Assembly: GCA_037127255.1 (NCBI GenBank)
Contig: JBANSL010000004.1
Span: forward strand, 5,828,001 to 5,892,000
Direction: 5' to 3'
Origin: Persicaria tinctoria
Lineage: Eukaryota; Streptophyta; Magnoliopsida; Caryophyllales; Polygonaceae
Length of the DNA: 64,000 nucleotides
Shown here in pieces: positions 63,131 through 64,000 of this stretch. Position 1 is the stretch's first letter. Every line of letters starts with the position of its first letter. Under the pieces are notes generated by a model. The model was not told the origin of the DNA and did not search any database. It saw nothing but the letters and a program-made list of their open reading frames with translations. A program made the translations under genes and the position numbers.

Positions 63131-63420
63131 CACCTCAGGAAGATCCGCATGGAATCAAAGAGGATGAATCGAAGGAGAGGAGGATGAATCGAAGAGGAAG
63201 CTCGCCGGTGGACTTGCTGAAATTGTCGGTGGACTTGTGACTGAAATCTCTCCCATGGCTGGTTTCCTCTTGGTCGTCGGCGATGCCTCTGACAGTCGTC
63301 CGATTTCTCCTCCCAACCAGCCAAACCTCCTCTAATCTAAATCACATATCTCTCCTCCCAACCGGCCAAACCATTAACCAAAACCACAAGGCAAAGTCGG
63401 TAATGTTGTTTTTTTTTATC

Positions 63421-63530
63421 AGGATCCTCGAATTCGGTTCCGCTTCCAACGATTACAAACTTGGATGCGAATCGAAAATTGGTGCTGAAAGTGATGCTGA
63501 AAAGGCCAAAGAAGAAGTTAAGCTTGCAGG
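63421..63530 (+). other. exon-like segment with splice signals
   Basis: TTTTTTTTATCAG precedes, and CTTGCAG followed by GTAAATG ends, an open stretch reading RILEFGSASNDYKLGCESKI then AESDAEKAKEEVKLA. It looks like an internal exon of an acidic/lysine-rich protein that I cannot name. It would fit a real gene or a gene fragment carried by a transposon. Confidence 0.35.
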
Positions 63531-63892
63531 TAAATGAATGTTTGGATTTTTGTCCTTGTTCTACTTGAATTCAATTCACTGTCCTGTGCGGAAATCATCT
63601 GTTTGTTGAATTTCTTTTTTGCTACATGTATATGTGATTAGCTACATCAAACTTACTACATGTATGCTCTTAATTTGTTAAATCAACTATATAAATTAGG
63701 TTAAATTTGGTGAATATCCATTTTTCATATCAAAATTAAGTAAATGTCCATTTTTTTACATAATTAAGTAAATGTCCATTTTTTCCAAAAATACCCCTCA
63801 TTCCCCATTCCTAACCCTTCCTCCTTCCCTTTGACTATTTTTAATTTTAACATTGATTAGTCAACATTGATCATTCCGGTCAACGCTTGCAT

Positions 63893-64000
63893 TTGGTGAC
63901 AATTTTTTGGTGACAGTTGAGTATATTTTTCTGGTGACAGTTAATTGTGATGATTATTTTGGTGAAAATTGATTTTTTGTGACATATTATTTTTTCCGGT
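63893..64000. repeat. GGTGACA-rich repeat at the right edge
   Basis: TTTGGTGACA, TTTGGTGACAG, CTGGTGACAG and similar words; continues past the window. Confidence 0.75.

Overview
Nuclear DNA of a flowering plant, almost certainly a eudicot. The evidence is short canonical GT-AG introns, long AT-rich spacers, and Ty1/copia, Ty3/gypsy, L1-type LINE, Mutator-like, hAT-like and Harbinger-like elements with plant-type termini. I saw no rRNA, tRNA, CRISPR or prokaryotic feature. Species cannot be named from sequence alone.

Only two loci look like host genes. They are paralogues of one family, ERD6-like sugar transporters of the major facilitator superfamily. They lie at the two ends of the window in divergent, head-to-head orientation, with about 48.9 kb of nested mobile DNA between their start codons. 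The left copy (reverse strand, 3354 to 696) is recognisable over its whole length, but its exon 3 is 13 nt shorter than the paralogue's. This destroys the frame, so I call it a probable pseudogene. The right copy (forward strand, 52208 to 57008) can be modelled as 17 exons that add up exactly to 467 codons plus stop. Its first two exons and first intron lie in a perfect-looking 5 x 408 bp tandem array. A small retroposon with target-site duplications sits about 105 bp upstream of its ATG.

Layout from left to right: reverse-strand LTR-element end (1-690); left transporter (696-3354); copia LTR remnant split by a 3.0 kb Mutator-like element (3755-7169); truncated copia gag/protease (7170-8943) cut by a CTCG-rich repeat; a 388 bp TIR element (10024-10411); a copia LTR fragment that preserves the empty site of the Mutator-like insertion (11219-11418); a 5.6 kb L1 LINE with long target-site duplication (12132-17730); a retroposon of family R1 (18036 to about 19270); two hAT-like elements (19719-20219, 20264-20984); a SINE-like repeat; a Mutator transposase scrap; a large gypsy element with nearly identical LTRs but a ruined interior (24669-36434), each LTR preceded by an identical 1.4 kb segment carrying a Harbinger-like element; decayed gypsy LTR ends (36560-38410); a FAR1-like Mutator transposase fragment (39764-40405); TIR elements; a reversed gypsy LTR fragment (43534-45275) interrupted by a 5.9 kb copia element (45276-51175).

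Right of the second transporter lie a 0.5 kb copia 3' end flanked by 20 bp direct repeats, another CTCG-rich repeat, a 1.33 kb R1 retroposon with 17 bp target-site duplications, and a 1.5 kb GGTGACA-rich array whose motif reappears at the right edge around gene-like sequence.

The mobile elements form a stack of datable insertions. I found no cooperating gene cluster or defence system. The most unusual host feature is the frame-preserving tandem duplication of a 63 nt exon in the transporter gene.
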